Below, one piece after another: positions 34,271 through 42,710 of a DNA stretch of 64,000 nt; positions within the stretch are counted from its first letter, which is position 1; the number at the start of each line of letters is the position of its first letter. A program made the translations under genes and the position numbers. Below the pieces are notes generated by a model. The model saw nothing but the letters and a program-made list of their open reading frames with translations. It had not been told where the DNA came from and did no database searches. The DNA comes from Hymenobacter aerilatus (GTDB taxonomy: Bacteria; Bacteroidota; Bacteroidia; Cytophagales; Hymenobacteraceae): assembly GCF_022921095.1 (NCBI RefSeq), contig NZ_CP095053.1, positions 1,530,501 to 1,594,500 of the forward strand, read 5' to 3'.

Positions 34271-35452
34271 CTACCGCATCACCAAGCACATAGGGGTAGG
34301 TACCTCAGCCGACTGCCCGGTAGGCGTGAGGCGGCCCGTTGACTGGTCGATGCGGAACGAGACGATGTTGTTGCTGCGCTGGTTGGCTACCAGCAGCATC
34401 CGGCCGTCGGGCGTGAGAGTGAATTGGCGGGGCCAGTTGCCGAGCACTGATGTGTGCTGCACCAGGGTGAGGCGGCCCGTGCCTTGATTCACGGCAAAGA
34501 CCACGATGCTATTGTGGCCGCGGTTGGAGCCGTACAAGAAACGGCCGTCGGGCGAGAGGTGCAAATCGGCGCAGTAGCTCTCACCGGTAAAATCGGCTGG
34601 CAGCGTGGAGACTACCTCTATTTCCTGAAACGTGCCCTGGGCTGCGTTGTAGTCCAGCGCAGTCATGGTCGAGTTTAGCTCGCTGATGAGGTAGGCGCGG
34701 CGGCCATCGGGCGTAAAGATCAGGTGGCGCGGGCCGGTGCCTGGCTTCGTGCGAAAAGCCACCGTGGGCCGCAGCTGTCCTTGGCGGGCATCGGCTAGGG
34801 AGTAGCCATACACAGTATCCGTGCCTAGGTCAACGGAAAAAGCAAAGCGGCCGGTTGGGTCGGGGAGGAAGCAGTGGGCGTGGGGCGTGGTTTGGTTGGG
34901 GTGCGGCCCTTTGCCCTGGTGCTGGTCGAAGAGGGTAGCCGGGCCCAGGCCGCCGTTGGTCTGCACCGGCAACGCAGCCACGTTGCCGCCCACATAGTTG
35001 GCCACCAGCGCCAGCTTCTCGGGCGCATCGAGGCTGATGTAGCAGGGCGATCCGCCCCGCGAGGCCTGCCGACTGAGCAACGTCAGGTCGCCCTCAGTGG
35101 GGCGGCGGGGTAGGGCAAAAGCGCTGACGCCCCCGCTGGGCTGGCCCTCATACTCGGTGGTTTCGTTCACGGCGTAGAGGTAGCGGCGCTTTTTATCCAG
35201 CGTGAGGTAGGTAGGGTTGGCGCCGGCTCGGTAGCCACGCACGCGCGTAAGGGCACCGGTAACAGAATTCAGTCGATACAGAAAGAGGCTTTCGGCCTCG
35301 GCCCCCACATTGGTACCCACGTACAGCAACTGCTCATCGGCACTGCTGCCGGGTAGGGAAGCCGCGCACGAAAGGAAGGGTAGGCCCGCCAGGCCCAGAC
35401 CGGCGGTGCGTAGAAACTGGCGGCGTGAGGCCGAGAAAGAAGTAAAGGTCAT
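34271..35452 (-). CDS. Lactonase-type seven-bladed beta-propeller, Tat-exported
   Basis: A 393-aa protein. The N-terminus is a twin-arginine signal (SRRQFLRTAGLGLAGLPFLSC), where 'LSC' may add a lipid anchor. The mature part shows propeller repeats of the 6-phosphogluconolactonase/carboxy-muconate-cyclase family: 'LLYVGTNVGAEAESLFLYRL', 'NPTYLTLDKKRRYLYAVNET', 'GTGPRHLIFTPDGRRAYLISEL', 'SPDGRFLYGSNRGHNSIVVF', 'NWPRQFTLTPDGRMLLVANQ'. It probably opens sugar lactones outside the cytoplasm, which fits the nearby GH97. Substrate is not proven. Confidence 0.9.
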   Translation of the reverse strand: MTFTSFSASRRQFLRTAGLGLAGLPFLSCAASLPGSSADEQLLYVGTNVGAEAESLFLYRLNSVTGALTRVRGYRAGANPTYLTLDKKRRYLYAVNETTEYEGQPSGGVSAFALPRRPTEGDLTLLSRQASRGGSPCYISLDAPEKLALVANYVGGNVAALPVQTNGGLGPATLFDQHQGKGPHPNQTTPHAHCFLPDPTGRFAFSVDLGTDTVYGYSLADARQGQLRPTVAFRTKPGTGPRHLIFTPDGRRAYLISELNSTMTALDYNAAQGTFQEIEVVSTLPADFTGESYCADLHLSPDGRFLYGSNRGHNSIVVFAVNQGTGRLTLVQHTSVLGNWPRQFTLTPDGRMLLVANQRSNNIVSFRIDQSTGRLTPTGQSAEVPTPMCLVMR

Positions 35453-35569
35453 GCAGGAGAGGCGCTAAACGAAATCCTAAGGTAACAACAACGGACCAGC
35501 TCCCGCCGTACAAGCTTCGTTTACCGGCCAAAGGTTGCTCTGGCCGTTTCATCCGTAAAGCTGATCGAC

Positions 35570-35797
35570 ATGAAAAAGTCTCTGTTTTTTGCTGCTGTGT
35601 GTGCGTTGCTACTGAGTGCCGGCGAACGGGCACTGGCCCAGACTGCCCCCATGAAGAGCGACACCACAAAGGTGAAAATGAACCACAGACAAGCCAAGCT
35701 AAAAACCGACGATGGCAAGGCGAAAATCAGCCGTAAAAAAGACAAAGTCCGCATGAAGAGTGATGGCATGAAGACCGTACCGCAGCAAATGCGATAG
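35570..35797 (+). CDS. Lys-rich small secreted protein, paralogue 1
   Basis: A 75-aa protein: a signal peptide (MKKSLFFAAVCALLLSAG, cleavage near ALA-QT), then an Lys/Asp/Met-rich mature part of short 'K-x-K' segments ending MKTVPQQMR. A paralogue starts 70 nt downstream. The low-complexity, cationic sequence fits polyanion or metal binding but no function is known. Confidence 0.75.
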   Translation: MKKSLFFAAVCALLLSAGERALAQTAPMKSDTTKVKMNHRQAKLKTDDGKAKISRKKDKVRMKSDGMKTVPQQMR

Positions 35798-35866
35798 GTA
35801 GCTCATCCGTTCTTCAGAAAGCACCCCTTACGTTGCCTCCACATTCCACTTAAACATTCTCTTCCT

Positions 35867-36130
35867 ATGAAAAAGCTGTTGTTTGCCGCTAGTCTGTTTT
35901 CTCTGTCGCTGGGCGCTGCCGTAGCCCAAACCGCTCCCATGCAAGGCACTATGCAGGGTGATAAGGTAAAGGTTAAGGAAGATAAAATGAAGGCGAAGGA
36001 CAAAGACGCCGACGCCAAAGTGAAGGCCAACGATAAGAAAGCCAAGATGAAAGCTGAAGATGGTAAGGTGAAAGCCAATGCCAAGAAAGGTACCATCAAA
36101 AGCAAAGGCGAAGCAGCCGACATGCGCTAA
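35867..36130 (+). CDS. Lys-rich small secreted protein, paralogue 2
   Basis: An 87-aa protein with the same plan as its neighbour: signal peptide (MKKLLFAASLFSLSLGAAVAQTAPM) sharing the AQTAPM cleavage region, and an almost purely Lys/Asp/Ala repetitive mature part (KVKEDKMKAKDKDADAKVKAND). The shared start and 'AQTAPM' show a tandem duplication. A terminator follows. Function unknown. Confidence 0.75.
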   Translation: MKKLLFAASLFSLSLGAAVAQTAPMQGTMQGDKVKVKEDKMKAKDKDADAKVKANDKKAKMKAEDGKVKANAKKGTIKSKGEAADMR

Positions 36131-36158
36131 GCGCATGGTAGCCTAACTGCCAGCCAAA

Positions 36159-36191
36159 GAAAAGGCTTCTGCACACGCGGAAGCCTTTTTT
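36159..36191 (+). terminator. Rho-independent terminator
   Basis: AAAGGCTTC pairs with GAAGCCTTT around a 10-nt loop, followed by a T6 run that ends the tract. Confidence 0.85.
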
Positions 36192-36270
36192 GTGTGTATC
36201 GGACACCCGAAGAACAGTTCGGCAAGTATAAGCGTACGCAAGGGCAACCCTTGTTACGCAATAGCACCTT

Positions 36271-36927
36271 ATGAAAACTGCCTTAGTAATCGGCGCTACC
36301 GGCTTGGTGGGCGACTATCTGCTGCGCCAGCTGCTCTCCGACGACCAGTACGATAAAATCCATGTCTTCACGCGCCGCTCTACCGGCTACTCCAACCCGA
36401 GTAAACTGGAGGAGCACTTGGTCGACTTCGACCGCCCTGCCGAGTGGCACGATCAGCTGCGCGGCGACGTGCTGTTCTCTTCTCTAGGTACTACCCTGAA
36501 ACAGGCCGGCAGCCAGCAGGCGCAGTACAAAGTAGACTATACCTATCAATACGAAGCCGCCGCCGCCGCGGCACGCAACGGTGTGCCCGCCTACGTGCTC
36601 ATTTCTTCTGCCGGCGCCGATCCGGATGCGTTTGTGTTCTACTCCCGCATGAAGGGCGAGCTGGAGCGCGATGTGGAGAAGCTGCCGTTTCAGCGCGTGC
36701 GGATTTTGCAGCCGGGTATCCTGGCCGGGCCGCGTTCCGAAGCGCGCCTGGGCGAGAAGGTAGGAGTTGTATTATCGTTGCTATTCAGCAAGTTGCCGGG
36801 GCTGCACCAGTACCGACCCTACCATGGCCGGGTGGTAGCGCAGGCCATGCGCGCCGCCGCCGCCGACACTACCCCTGGTATCCGCATCAGCACGCTGGGG
36901 CAGGTGTTTGAGGAGGTAGGAGAGTAA
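36271..36927 (+). CDS. Atypical SDR NAD(P)-binding oxidoreductase
   Basis: A 218-aa single Rossmann-domain protein: 'LVIGATGLVGDYLLRQLL' dinucleotide-binding motif at residues 5-22, 'DVLFSSLGTTLKQAGSQ' and 'YVLISSAGADPDAFVFYSRMKGELER', where Tyr-x3-Lys (YSRMKG) is the usual catalytic pair. It belongs to the HTATIP2/atypical SDR group used as reductases or isomerases of unknown substrate. A second gene of the same group lies at 40,776. Confidence 0.85.
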   Translation: MKTALVIGATGLVGDYLLRQLLSDDQYDKIHVFTRRSTGYSNPSKLEEHLVDFDRPAEWHDQLRGDVLFSSLGTTLKQAGSQQAQYKVDYTYQYEAAAAAARNGVPAYVLISSAGADPDAFVFYSRMKGELERDVEKLPFQRVRILQPGILAGPRSEARLGEKVGVVLSLLFSKLPGLHQYRPYHGRVVAQAMRAAAADTTPGIRISTLGQVFEEVGE

Positions 36928-36949
36928 AGGGTAGGGGCACAGAAAACGC

Positions 36950-37052
36950 TTGTCATCCTGAGCTTGCGAAGGACCTTATCACGTGTGAACGAGTCGTTAG
37001 TACGTCTGTCGTTCTCGCGTGATAAGGTCCTTCGCGCTGCTCAGGATGACAA
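36950..37052. repeat. BIME-like palindromic element, copy B
   Basis: TTGTCATCCTGAGC and GCTCAGGATGACAA flank an inner CGAAGGACCTTATCACG / CGTGATAAGGTCCTTCG. It lies between convergent genes, as does copy A. Confidence 0.85.
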
Positions 37053-37066
37053 ACTTTGTGGGCTGC

Positions 37067-37546
37067 CTACAGCGCTTTCTGCACGGCAGCCGTCAACTCG
37101 GCTTGGGTCAATTCCTTCTCAAACGTGGTGCGCTGGTTCTTTTTGTTGTTGACAATCAGCGTATACGGAATAGCACCCGACCACTTCTTGTCTAGTTTCG
37201 TCAGCCAGGCGTTGGGGTCCGGCTCGTTCATCAGCAGTACCTCCGATTTTAGCCCACGCTTCTGCACAAAGGGCACCACCTTCTTGTCGAGCAGGGTAGG
37301 GGTATCCATGCTTACCAACAGCACTTTCACTTTCTTATTGGCATAGTCGGCGTTCAGCTGCTCGAAGCTGGGTAGCTCCTTGATGCACGGCGCGCACCAG
37401 GTAGCCCAAAAGTTCACCACATAGGTAGTGTCGCTGGGTTGGGCCAAGCGCTTTGCCAAGTCGGCGTATTTGACAGATTGTACCGTTTGAGCACCGGCTA
37501 GGGCAGGGAGGAGAAACAGAGTGCTGAGAAGTTTTGGGAGTTTCAT
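37067..37546 (-). CDS. TlpA/ResA-like periplasmic thioredoxin
   Basis: A 159-aa protein with a signal peptide (MKLPKLLSTLFLLPALAGAQ). The thioredoxin fold carries the 'NFWATWCAPCIKELP' motif with the CAPC redox pair at about residue 50, and cis-Pro in 'SGAIPYTLIV'. It reduces periplasmic disulfides or delivers electrons to a partner such as cytochrome-maturation proteins. It is monocistronic, transcribed toward the BIME-like repeat. Confidence 0.92.
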   Translation of the reverse strand: MKLPKLLSTLFLLPALAGAQTVQSVKYADLAKRLAQPSDTTYVVNFWATWCAPCIKELPSFEQLNADYANKKVKVLLVSMDTPTLLDKKVVPFVQKRGLKSEVLLMNEPDPNAWLTKLDKKWSGAIPYTLIVNNKKNQRTTFEKELTQAELTAAVQKAL

Positions 37547-37642
37547 GAGAGGATAAATGAAAAGGCGCGGCTTTTGTTCCGCCCTGCTGGTCCTTTCAAC
37601 ATAGGAGGCGACTCATCAATAGCATAGCTGCTGTTGGCCGGT

Positions 37643-37675
37643 AACCCGAACAGGGCCTAGGGCCCTGTTCGGGTT
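37643..37675. repeat. Perfect 15-bp palindrome hairpin
   Basis: AACCCGAACAGGGCC faces GGCCCTGTTCGGGTT with a 3-nt loop. There is no T-run; the element sits between divergent genes (tlpA-like and ispG), so it is a possible regulatory site or a REP-like structure. Confidence 0.7.
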
Positions 37676-37730
37676 GCACCCAAGCACGCCAGTCGTCTAC
37701 CTTCGGCGTCGGACCACAGCCTATAACTCG

Positions 37731-37738
37731 TACCTTTG
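37731..37738 (+). promoter_or_regulatory. Host TAnnTTTG box upstream of ispG
   Basis: TACCTTTG matches the Bacteroidota -7 consensus exactly, 42 nt before the chosen ispG start. Confidence 0.65.
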
Positions 37739-37780
37739 TCCTACTCGCAACTTTCGCCCTTTCGCGCCGGTTTTCCTCCT

Positions 37781-39766
37781 ATGAACAAGACGTATTGCCC
37801 CAGCCTCACTGAGTATAAGCGCCGCCTCAGCCGCGAAGTCAAGATTGGCGATGTGCCAGTAGGGGGGCTGAATCCCATTCGGGTGCAGAGCATGACCACC
37901 GTAGACACCATGGATACCCTGGGGTCGGTGGAGCAAACCCTGCGCATGGTAGAGGCCGGCTGCGAGTATGTGCGCATCACGGCGCCCAGCGTGAAGGAGG
38001 CCCAAAACCTGCTGGAAATCAAGAAGGAACTGCGCAAGCGCGGCTGCAACGTGCCCCTCATTGCCGACATTCACTTCACGCCCAACGCCGCCGAGCTGGC
38101 TGCCCGCATCGTGGAGAAAGTGCGCGTGAACCCCGGCAACTACGCCGACAAGAAGAAATTCGACATCATCGAGTACACCGACGCCAGCTACCAGGCCGAG
38201 GTGGAGCGCATTCGGGAGCGGTTCCGGCCGCTGGTGCAGATCTGCAAGCAGTACGGCACCGCTATGCGCATCGGCACCAACCACGGCTCGTTATCTGACC
38301 GCATATTAAGCCGTTATGGCGACACGCCGCTGGGCATGGTAGAGTCGGCGCTGGAATTTTTGCGGCTCTGTGAGGAGGAAAACTACTACGACGTGGTGCT
38401 GTCGATGAAGGCCAGCAACACGCAGGTGATGGTACAGGCCTACCGCCTGCTGGTACAGAAGCTAGATGAGGAAGGCCTGCAGCCCTACCCTCTGCACTTG
38501 GGTGTAACCGAAGCCGGCGAGGCCGAAGACGGCCGCATCAAGAGCGCCGTGGGTATTGGCACGCTGCTGGAAGACGGCCTCGGCGACACCGTGCGCGTGT
38601 CGCTCACCGAAGCCCCCGAAGCCGAAGCGCCCGTGGCTAAAGCCCTAATTGACCGCTACACGCACCGCGCTGAGGAAGCCCGCCCGATTCCTGCCCCCTG
38701 CGAAGTTCCGATTGACCCTTTCCAGTATTATCGCCGACAGACTCGTGAAGTAGCCAACCTAGGTAGCCAGAACGTGCCCCGCGTGGTAGTGGACTTTTCG
38801 CGCCTACCCTCAGTAGAGTACGCAGACTTGCGTGCCGCTGGGCACCTGTATTCGGCCTTCCTCGACAAGTTCCAGATGAGTGACCTGGGCGCCGACTACC
38901 TCTACTCCGGTCAGCGTCCGGTGCCGTTTATGCTGCCCAACGGCCTGAAGGAAATCGTAGACTACGCAGCTTGGCTGGATGCGGGCCGTCGGCACGAGCA
39001 CTACCCGCTGCTCACGCCTCAAGAGTACGCCGCCGCGGAGTTCAAGCACTCGGCGCTGAACTTCGTGCAGCACGAACTGGCTACCCTTACGCCCGACGCC
39101 CTGAACCAGTTGCGCCAAGATGCAACCGCCGTCATCATGCTGCGCACCGACAACGCCCACGCCATGCCGGAAATCCGCCGGGTGTTTTTCCGCCTGCTGA
39201 ATAAGGAGGTGAACAACCCGGTGATTATTCAGCGTCAGTTTCCGCAGCTTACGCCCGAGCAAACCCAGCTCTACGCTGCCACCGACGTAGGCGGCCTGCT
39301 CCTCGACGGCCTCGGCGACGGGGTATTGCTCAGCACCGAGCTGCTACCCGAGCGCTCCAAAGACGAGTGGCTTCAGACCCTCGATCAGCTCAACCAGCTG
39401 AGCTTCGGCATCTTGCAGGCGGCCCGCACCCGCATGAGCAAGACGGAGTACATCAGCTGCCCCAGCTGCGGCCGCACCCTGTTCGACCTCCAGGAAACCA
39501 CCGCCATGATTCGCAAGCGCACCGACCACCTCAAGGGCGTAAAAATCGGCATCATGGGCTGTATCGTGAACGGTCCCGGCGAAATGGCCGATGCCGACTA
39601 CGGCTACGTGGGGGTAGGGAAAGGCAAAATCGCCCTCTACCGCGGCCAAGAAGTCATTAAGAAATCGGTGCCAGAAGAACGCGCCGTGGATGAGTTGATT
39701 GAACTCATGCGCGAAGATGGGCGCTGGATTGAGCCGGTATTGGTGGAGGAGCCGGTAGGGGTGTAG
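37781..39766 (+). CDS. ispG: 4-hydroxy-3-methylbut-2-enyl-diphosphate synthase (IspG/GcpE)
   Basis: A 661-aa enzyme of the MEP isoprenoid pathway that turns MEcPP into HMBPP with a 4Fe-4S cluster. The N-terminal TIM barrel includes 'VQSMTTVDTMDT', 'CEYVRITAPSVKEAQNL', 'ADIHFTPNAAELAARIVEKVRVNPGNYAD' and 'LGVTEAGEAEDGRIKSAVGIG'. A central insert of about 250 residues marks the long (Bacteroidota, Chlamydia and plant-like) form. The C-terminal part has the three cluster cysteines: 'YISCPSCGRTLF' and 'GIMGCIVNGPGEMADADYGYVG'. Start ATG 37781 was chosen over an upstream ATG inside the promoter. Confidence 0.97.
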   Translation: MNKTYCPSLTEYKRRLSREVKIGDVPVGGLNPIRVQSMTTVDTMDTLGSVEQTLRMVEAGCEYVRITAPSVKEAQNLLEIKKELRKRGCNVPLIADIHFTPNAAELAARIVEKVRVNPGNYADKKKFDIIEYTDASYQAEVERIRERFRPLVQICKQYGTAMRIGTNHGSLSDRILSRYGDTPLGMVESALEFLRLCEEENYYDVVLSMKASNTQVMVQAYRLLVQKLDEEGLQPYPLHLGVTEAGEAEDGRIKSAVGIGTLLEDGLGDTVRVSLTEAPEAEAPVAKALIDRYTHRAEEARPIPAPCEVPIDPFQYYRRQTREVANLGSQNVPRVVVDFSRLPSVEYADLRAAGHLYSAFLDKFQMSDLGADYLYSGQRPVPFMLPNGLKEIVDYAAWLDAGRRHEHYPLLTPQEYAAAEFKHSALNFVQHELATLTPDALNQLRQDATAVIMLRTDNAHAMPEIRRVFFRLLNKEVNNPVIIQRQFPQLTPEQTQLYAATDVGGLLLDGLGDGVLLSTELLPERSKDEWLQTLDQLNQLSFGILQAARTRMSKTEYISCPSCGRTLFDLQETTAMIRKRTDHLKGVKIGIMGCIVNGPGEMADADYGYVGVGKGKIALYRGQEVIKKSVPEERAVDELIELMREDGRWIEPVLVEEPVGV

Positions 39767-39826
39767 ATCAGTACTAAAAGAAAAAGGAGCCGTTCTTCGG
39801 CTCCTTTTTCTTTTAGTACTGATCTA
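39764..39826. terminator. 29-bp bidirectional terminator containing two stop codons
   Basis: TAGATCAGTACTAAAAGAAA (continuing to GGAGCCG, 29 nt in all) pairs perfectly with 39798-39826, with a 5-nt loop. The ispG TAG and the TAA of the convergent gene are both inside the stem, so the two mRNAs share one hairpin. Confidence 0.95.
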
Positions 39827-40322
39827 AAAACTCTTCAAACTTCTCTGTTAGGTCTTCATCCTCAAATTCAAGTATTACTTCGGCCATATCATAATTGCCT
39901 TTACTTGCTGCTACCGCTGCCAATGCACAACAAGCGAAGGATCTGTCCCACTGCAATGCTTGATTAATACCAATTAATCTGTTAATATTCTGCATACTTG
40001 AAAAGTACGCTTGCTGATATTCTGGTGGGATATTAATTGAGGATTTGTGCCGCTGAATATCAATAGTAGCAACTAAGCCAATTAACCGCCAATCGGTTAT
40101 CTGCTTCTCGATGCCTATTCGTACAAGATGAGGCACAGCCATACAAGATGCCATTCCTATGTCACCCTGATGGTGAAGCTCCTCCCAGAGTTCATCAAGA
40201 ATTGCTGCTATATCTTCGGGCGCAGTAGCTGCTTCAAGTTTCTTGAGCGGCGCTGATACATCATAGTTACTATGATATCCTCCATTAAAGTATTGCCATT
40301 GTAGACTGTCGAGTGGGAGCAT
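39813..40322 (-). CDS. Hypothetical helical protein
   Basis: A 169-aa acidic, helical protein lacking signal or membrane segments ('PLKKLEAATAPEDIAAILDELWEEL', 'QGDIGMASCMAVPHLVRIGIEKQI'). Its HEAT-like helix pairs and its lower GC are typical of small immunity or cargo proteins in accessory islands. Divergent from the 121-aa gene 44 nt away. Function unproven. Confidence 0.6.
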   Translation of the reverse strand: MLPLDSLQWQYFNGGYHSNYDVSAPLKKLEAATAPEDIAAILDELWEELHHQGDIGMASCMAVPHLVRIGIEKQITDWRLIGLVATIDIQRHKSSINIPPEYQQAYFSSMQNINRLIGINQALQWDRSFACCALAAVAASKGNYDMAEVILEFEDEDLTEKFEEFLDQY

Positions 40323-40366
40323 AAAAGCTATTTATTAGAGCCTCAGCTAAAAAAATTATAAACTAA

Positions 40367-40732
40367 ATGAGCTTGCCCATAATAAGCCATAACTTACATG
40401 ATAATGTTATTGAACAATTTGATTTTGATTCGCAACGAAGTCGTTTAGTGATTGTTGTCTGGGAAGGCTTAATAAATAGAACAGGAATAATCTGTAGAAA
40501 ATTAATTATATCGGGAATTAGTAACACTGCGTGTGTTGAGAAATTTCAACAGCAAATAAGTGCTGTCTTGAACAAGTCAGAGGAGTCACAGCTAGGTTAC
40601 CGAATAGATGAGTTCGAGTATTGTGATTATCCTAAATCAGTAGTAGGGGATTTACACTTGCTACTGAGTATAGACCATTTAGGGCTGTTGAGAATAAACT
40701 GTAAGAAGTTCACTATTCAAACTATAGAATAG
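40367..40732 (+). CDS. Hypothetical small protein
   Basis: A 121-aa protein with no signal peptide. It is beta-rich ('QRSRLVIVVWEGL', 'ICRKLIISGISNT', 'SVVGDLHLLLSIDHLGLLRINC') and AT-rich compared with its neighbours. It is divergent from the 169-aa gene; the pair looks like a late arrival (immunity-type cargo) between ispG and the SDR gene. No family recognised. Confidence 0.6.
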   Translation: MSLPIISHNLHDNVIEQFDFDSQRSRLVIVVWEGLINRTGIICRKLIISGISNTACVEKFQQQISAVLNKSEESQLGYRIDEFEYCDYPKSVVGDLHLLLSIDHLGLLRINCKKFTIQTIE

Positions 40733-40775
40733 TAGTCTGTTAAAATATCCGCGTTTCTCATCCGTCTACCCCTCC

Positions 40776-41438
40776 ATGAAACTACGCGTCATCTTAACGG
40801 GCGCTACCGGCATGGTAGGCGAGGGCGTCCTGATTGAGTGTCTCAACCACCCAGAGGTAGAGCAGGTACTATCCGTTAGCCGCCGGCCCAGCGGCGTGCA
40901 ACACCCCAAGCTGCGGGAAATTGTGCACAACAACTTCCACGACCTCACACCCATTCAGGACCAGCTGGTGGGCTACAACGCCTGCTTTTTCTGCCTGGGT
41001 GTGTCGTCGGTGGGGATGAAAGAACCGGAGTACCGTCGTCTTACGTACGACCTCACGCTGCACTTCGCCCAAACCTTGCTGCCCCGCAACCACAACCTGA
41101 CGTTCTGCTTTATCTCCGGCGTCGGCACCGACAGCACCCTGCGCAGCCGGCAAATGTGGGCGCGGGTGAAGGGTCAAACCGAAAACGATCTGCTCCAGCT
41201 AGGCTTCAAAGGGGCCTATATGTTCCGGCCGGGATTTATGCGCGCCACACCGGGACAACAGCGGGTGAAGGGCTACTACACCTTCATCGGGAGGCTCTAC
41301 CCCGTGCTGCGGCGGTTGTTCCCGAAGTATGTCTCAACCATGCAGGAGGTAGGGCAAGCCATGATTCGCGTGGTGCAGCGCGGCTACCCCAAGCACGTGC
41401 TTGAAGTGCCTGATATGGTGCAGCTGGCGAAGGAATAA
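40776..41438 (+). CDS. Atypical SDR NAD(P)-binding oxidoreductase
   Basis: A 220-aa Rossmann protein: 'VILTGATGMVGEGVLIECLN' cofactor motif, 'YNACFFCLGVSSVGMKEPEY' and 'CFISGVGTDSTLRSRQMWARVKGQTEN'. The typical Tyr of the catalytic pair is not obvious at the usual place (MWARVKG), where the 36,271 gene has YSRMKG; it may not be a classical dehydrogenase. Related to, but clearly different from, the SDR gene at 36,271. Confidence 0.82.
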   Translation: MKLRVILTGATGMVGEGVLIECLNHPEVEQVLSVSRRPSGVQHPKLREIVHNNFHDLTPIQDQLVGYNACFFCLGVSSVGMKEPEYRRLTYDLTLHFAQTLLPRNHNLTFCFISGVGTDSTLRSRQMWARVKGQTENDLLQLGFKGAYMFRPGFMRATPGQQRVKGYYTFIGRLYPVLRRLFPKYVSTMQEVGQAMIRVVQRGYPKHVLEVPDMVQLAKE

Positions 41439-41442
41439 AAAG

Positions 41443-41470
41443 AAAAGAGCGCCCCGCAGGGCGCTCTTTT
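41443..41470. terminator. Bidirectional terminator
   Basis: AAAAGAGCGCCC / GGGCGCTCTTTT, 12 bp, 4-nt loop. It separates two convergent genes. Confidence 0.92.
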
Positions 41471-41492
41471 AGTTGATAGAGGGTAGGTGGGG

Positions 41493-42710
41493 CTACTGCC
41501 GCGCCACCCGATAAATCACCCCGTTTGTGTCGTCTGATACCAGTAGCGAACCGTCGCGGTTCACGACTAGTCCTACCAAGCGGCCAAAATGGGAGTTCCT
41601 GCCATTGATGAGGAAGCCAGACAGGAAATCATCGAAACGAGTGGGTTTCCCGTCTTCAAAATGCACCCGCACCACCTTGTAGCCCACCGGCGAGCTACGG
41701 TTCCAGGAGCCGCGCATGGCTACGAAAGCATCATTCTGGTACTCCTGCGGAAACTGTGTGCCGGTGTAGAACACCATGGCCATGGGGGCAGAGTGGGCCT
41801 GGTAGCCAAGGGTAGGGTTGGTGGTGCGCTTGGCGTATTCGGCGTAGGTGGTGCCGGCGGGCCGGTCGCCGGGATTGTATTTGCCAGCGTCATAGATATA
41901 GGGCCAGCCGTAGTCGGCGCCATCGGTAATCTTGTTGAGCTCCTCTTGCTGCTCGTCGTCGCCCAGCCAGTCGATGCCGTGGTCCATGCCCCAGAACTCC
42001 TTGGTTTGCGGGTGCCAGCCAAAACCAATAGTGTTGCGCAGGCCGCGGGCGAAGATGCGGCGGTTCGAGCCATCGGCGTTGGCTACTAGCATGGTAGCGT
42101 TTTCGGGGTTCGGCTCGGGGCAAGAGTTACACGTACTCCCTACCGACATATACAGCTTGCCATCGGGCCCAAAGGCCAGCGTACGGTTGGGGTGCTGGCC
42201 GCCGTCGGGTAGGTCGTTTAGCAGCATCTGGGGCCGACCCAGCGTGCCGTCGGCCATGTTAATATCAGTGGAATACAGCTCATTCACCGACATCACATAG
42301 AGCTTGCCTCCCTGTATAGCCAGGCCGTGCGCTTGCCGGATGGTCGCCACTATCTTCTGCACATCCGCCTTGCCGTCGTTGTTGGTGTCTTGCAGGAGCG
42401 TAACGGTGCCTGAGGCCCGGTCCGACACGTACACGTGGCCGGCATCATCCACCACCATGATGCGCGGCTTGCCTACGCCTTCGGCAAACTTATTGACCGC
42501 AAAGCCCGCGGGTACCTTCAGCTGCTGCACGTTCATTTCGGTGGCCGAGGTCAGTGCCGGGTAGAACACGAAGCCCTGAATTTGAGCGGTAGTAGGCTCT
42601 TTGTCGTTTTCCGGTATCACCGTGTCCAGGTCGTTGCCATCATCGCTACAACCTACCAGACCACTTGCCGAAACGGCCATTGCAACAGTAAATTTTTGCC
42701 AAAGCTTCAT
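41493..42710 (-). CDS. PQQ-type sugar/sorbosone dehydrogenase lipoprotein
   Basis: A 405-aa protein with a lipoprotein signal ending 'SGLVGCSDD' (Cys at residue 21). The rest is a beta-propeller of the soluble glucose/sorbosone dehydrogenase type: 'LLQDTNNDGKADVQKIVATIRQAHGLAIQGGKLYV', 'GGQHPNRTLAFGPDGKLYMSVGS', 'CNSCPEPNP', 'ARGLRNTIGFGWHPQTKEFWGMDHGIDWLG', 'GADYGWPYIYDAG', and 'GRNSHFGRLVGLVVNRDGSLLVSDD'. It probably oxidises sugars at the cell surface with PQQ, handing electrons to the chain. Cofactor use is inferred from the family. Confidence 0.9.
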   Translation of the reverse strand: MKLWQKFTVAMAVSASGLVGCSDDGNDLDTVIPENDKEPTTAQIQGFVFYPALTSATEMNVQQLKVPAGFAVNKFAEGVGKPRIMVVDDAGHVYVSDRASGTVTLLQDTNNDGKADVQKIVATIRQAHGLAIQGGKLYVMSVNELYSTDINMADGTLGRPQMLLNDLPDGGQHPNRTLAFGPDGKLYMSVGSTCNSCPEPNPENATMLVANADGSNRRIFARGLRNTIGFGWHPQTKEFWGMDHGIDWLGDDEQQEELNKITDGADYGWPYIYDAGKYNPGDRPAGTTYAEYAKRTTNPTLGYQAHSAPMAMVFYTGTQFPQEYQNDAFVAMRGSWNRSSPVGYKVVRVHFEDGKPTRFDDFLSGFLINGRNSHFGRLVGLVVNRDGSLLVSDDTNGVIYRVARQ

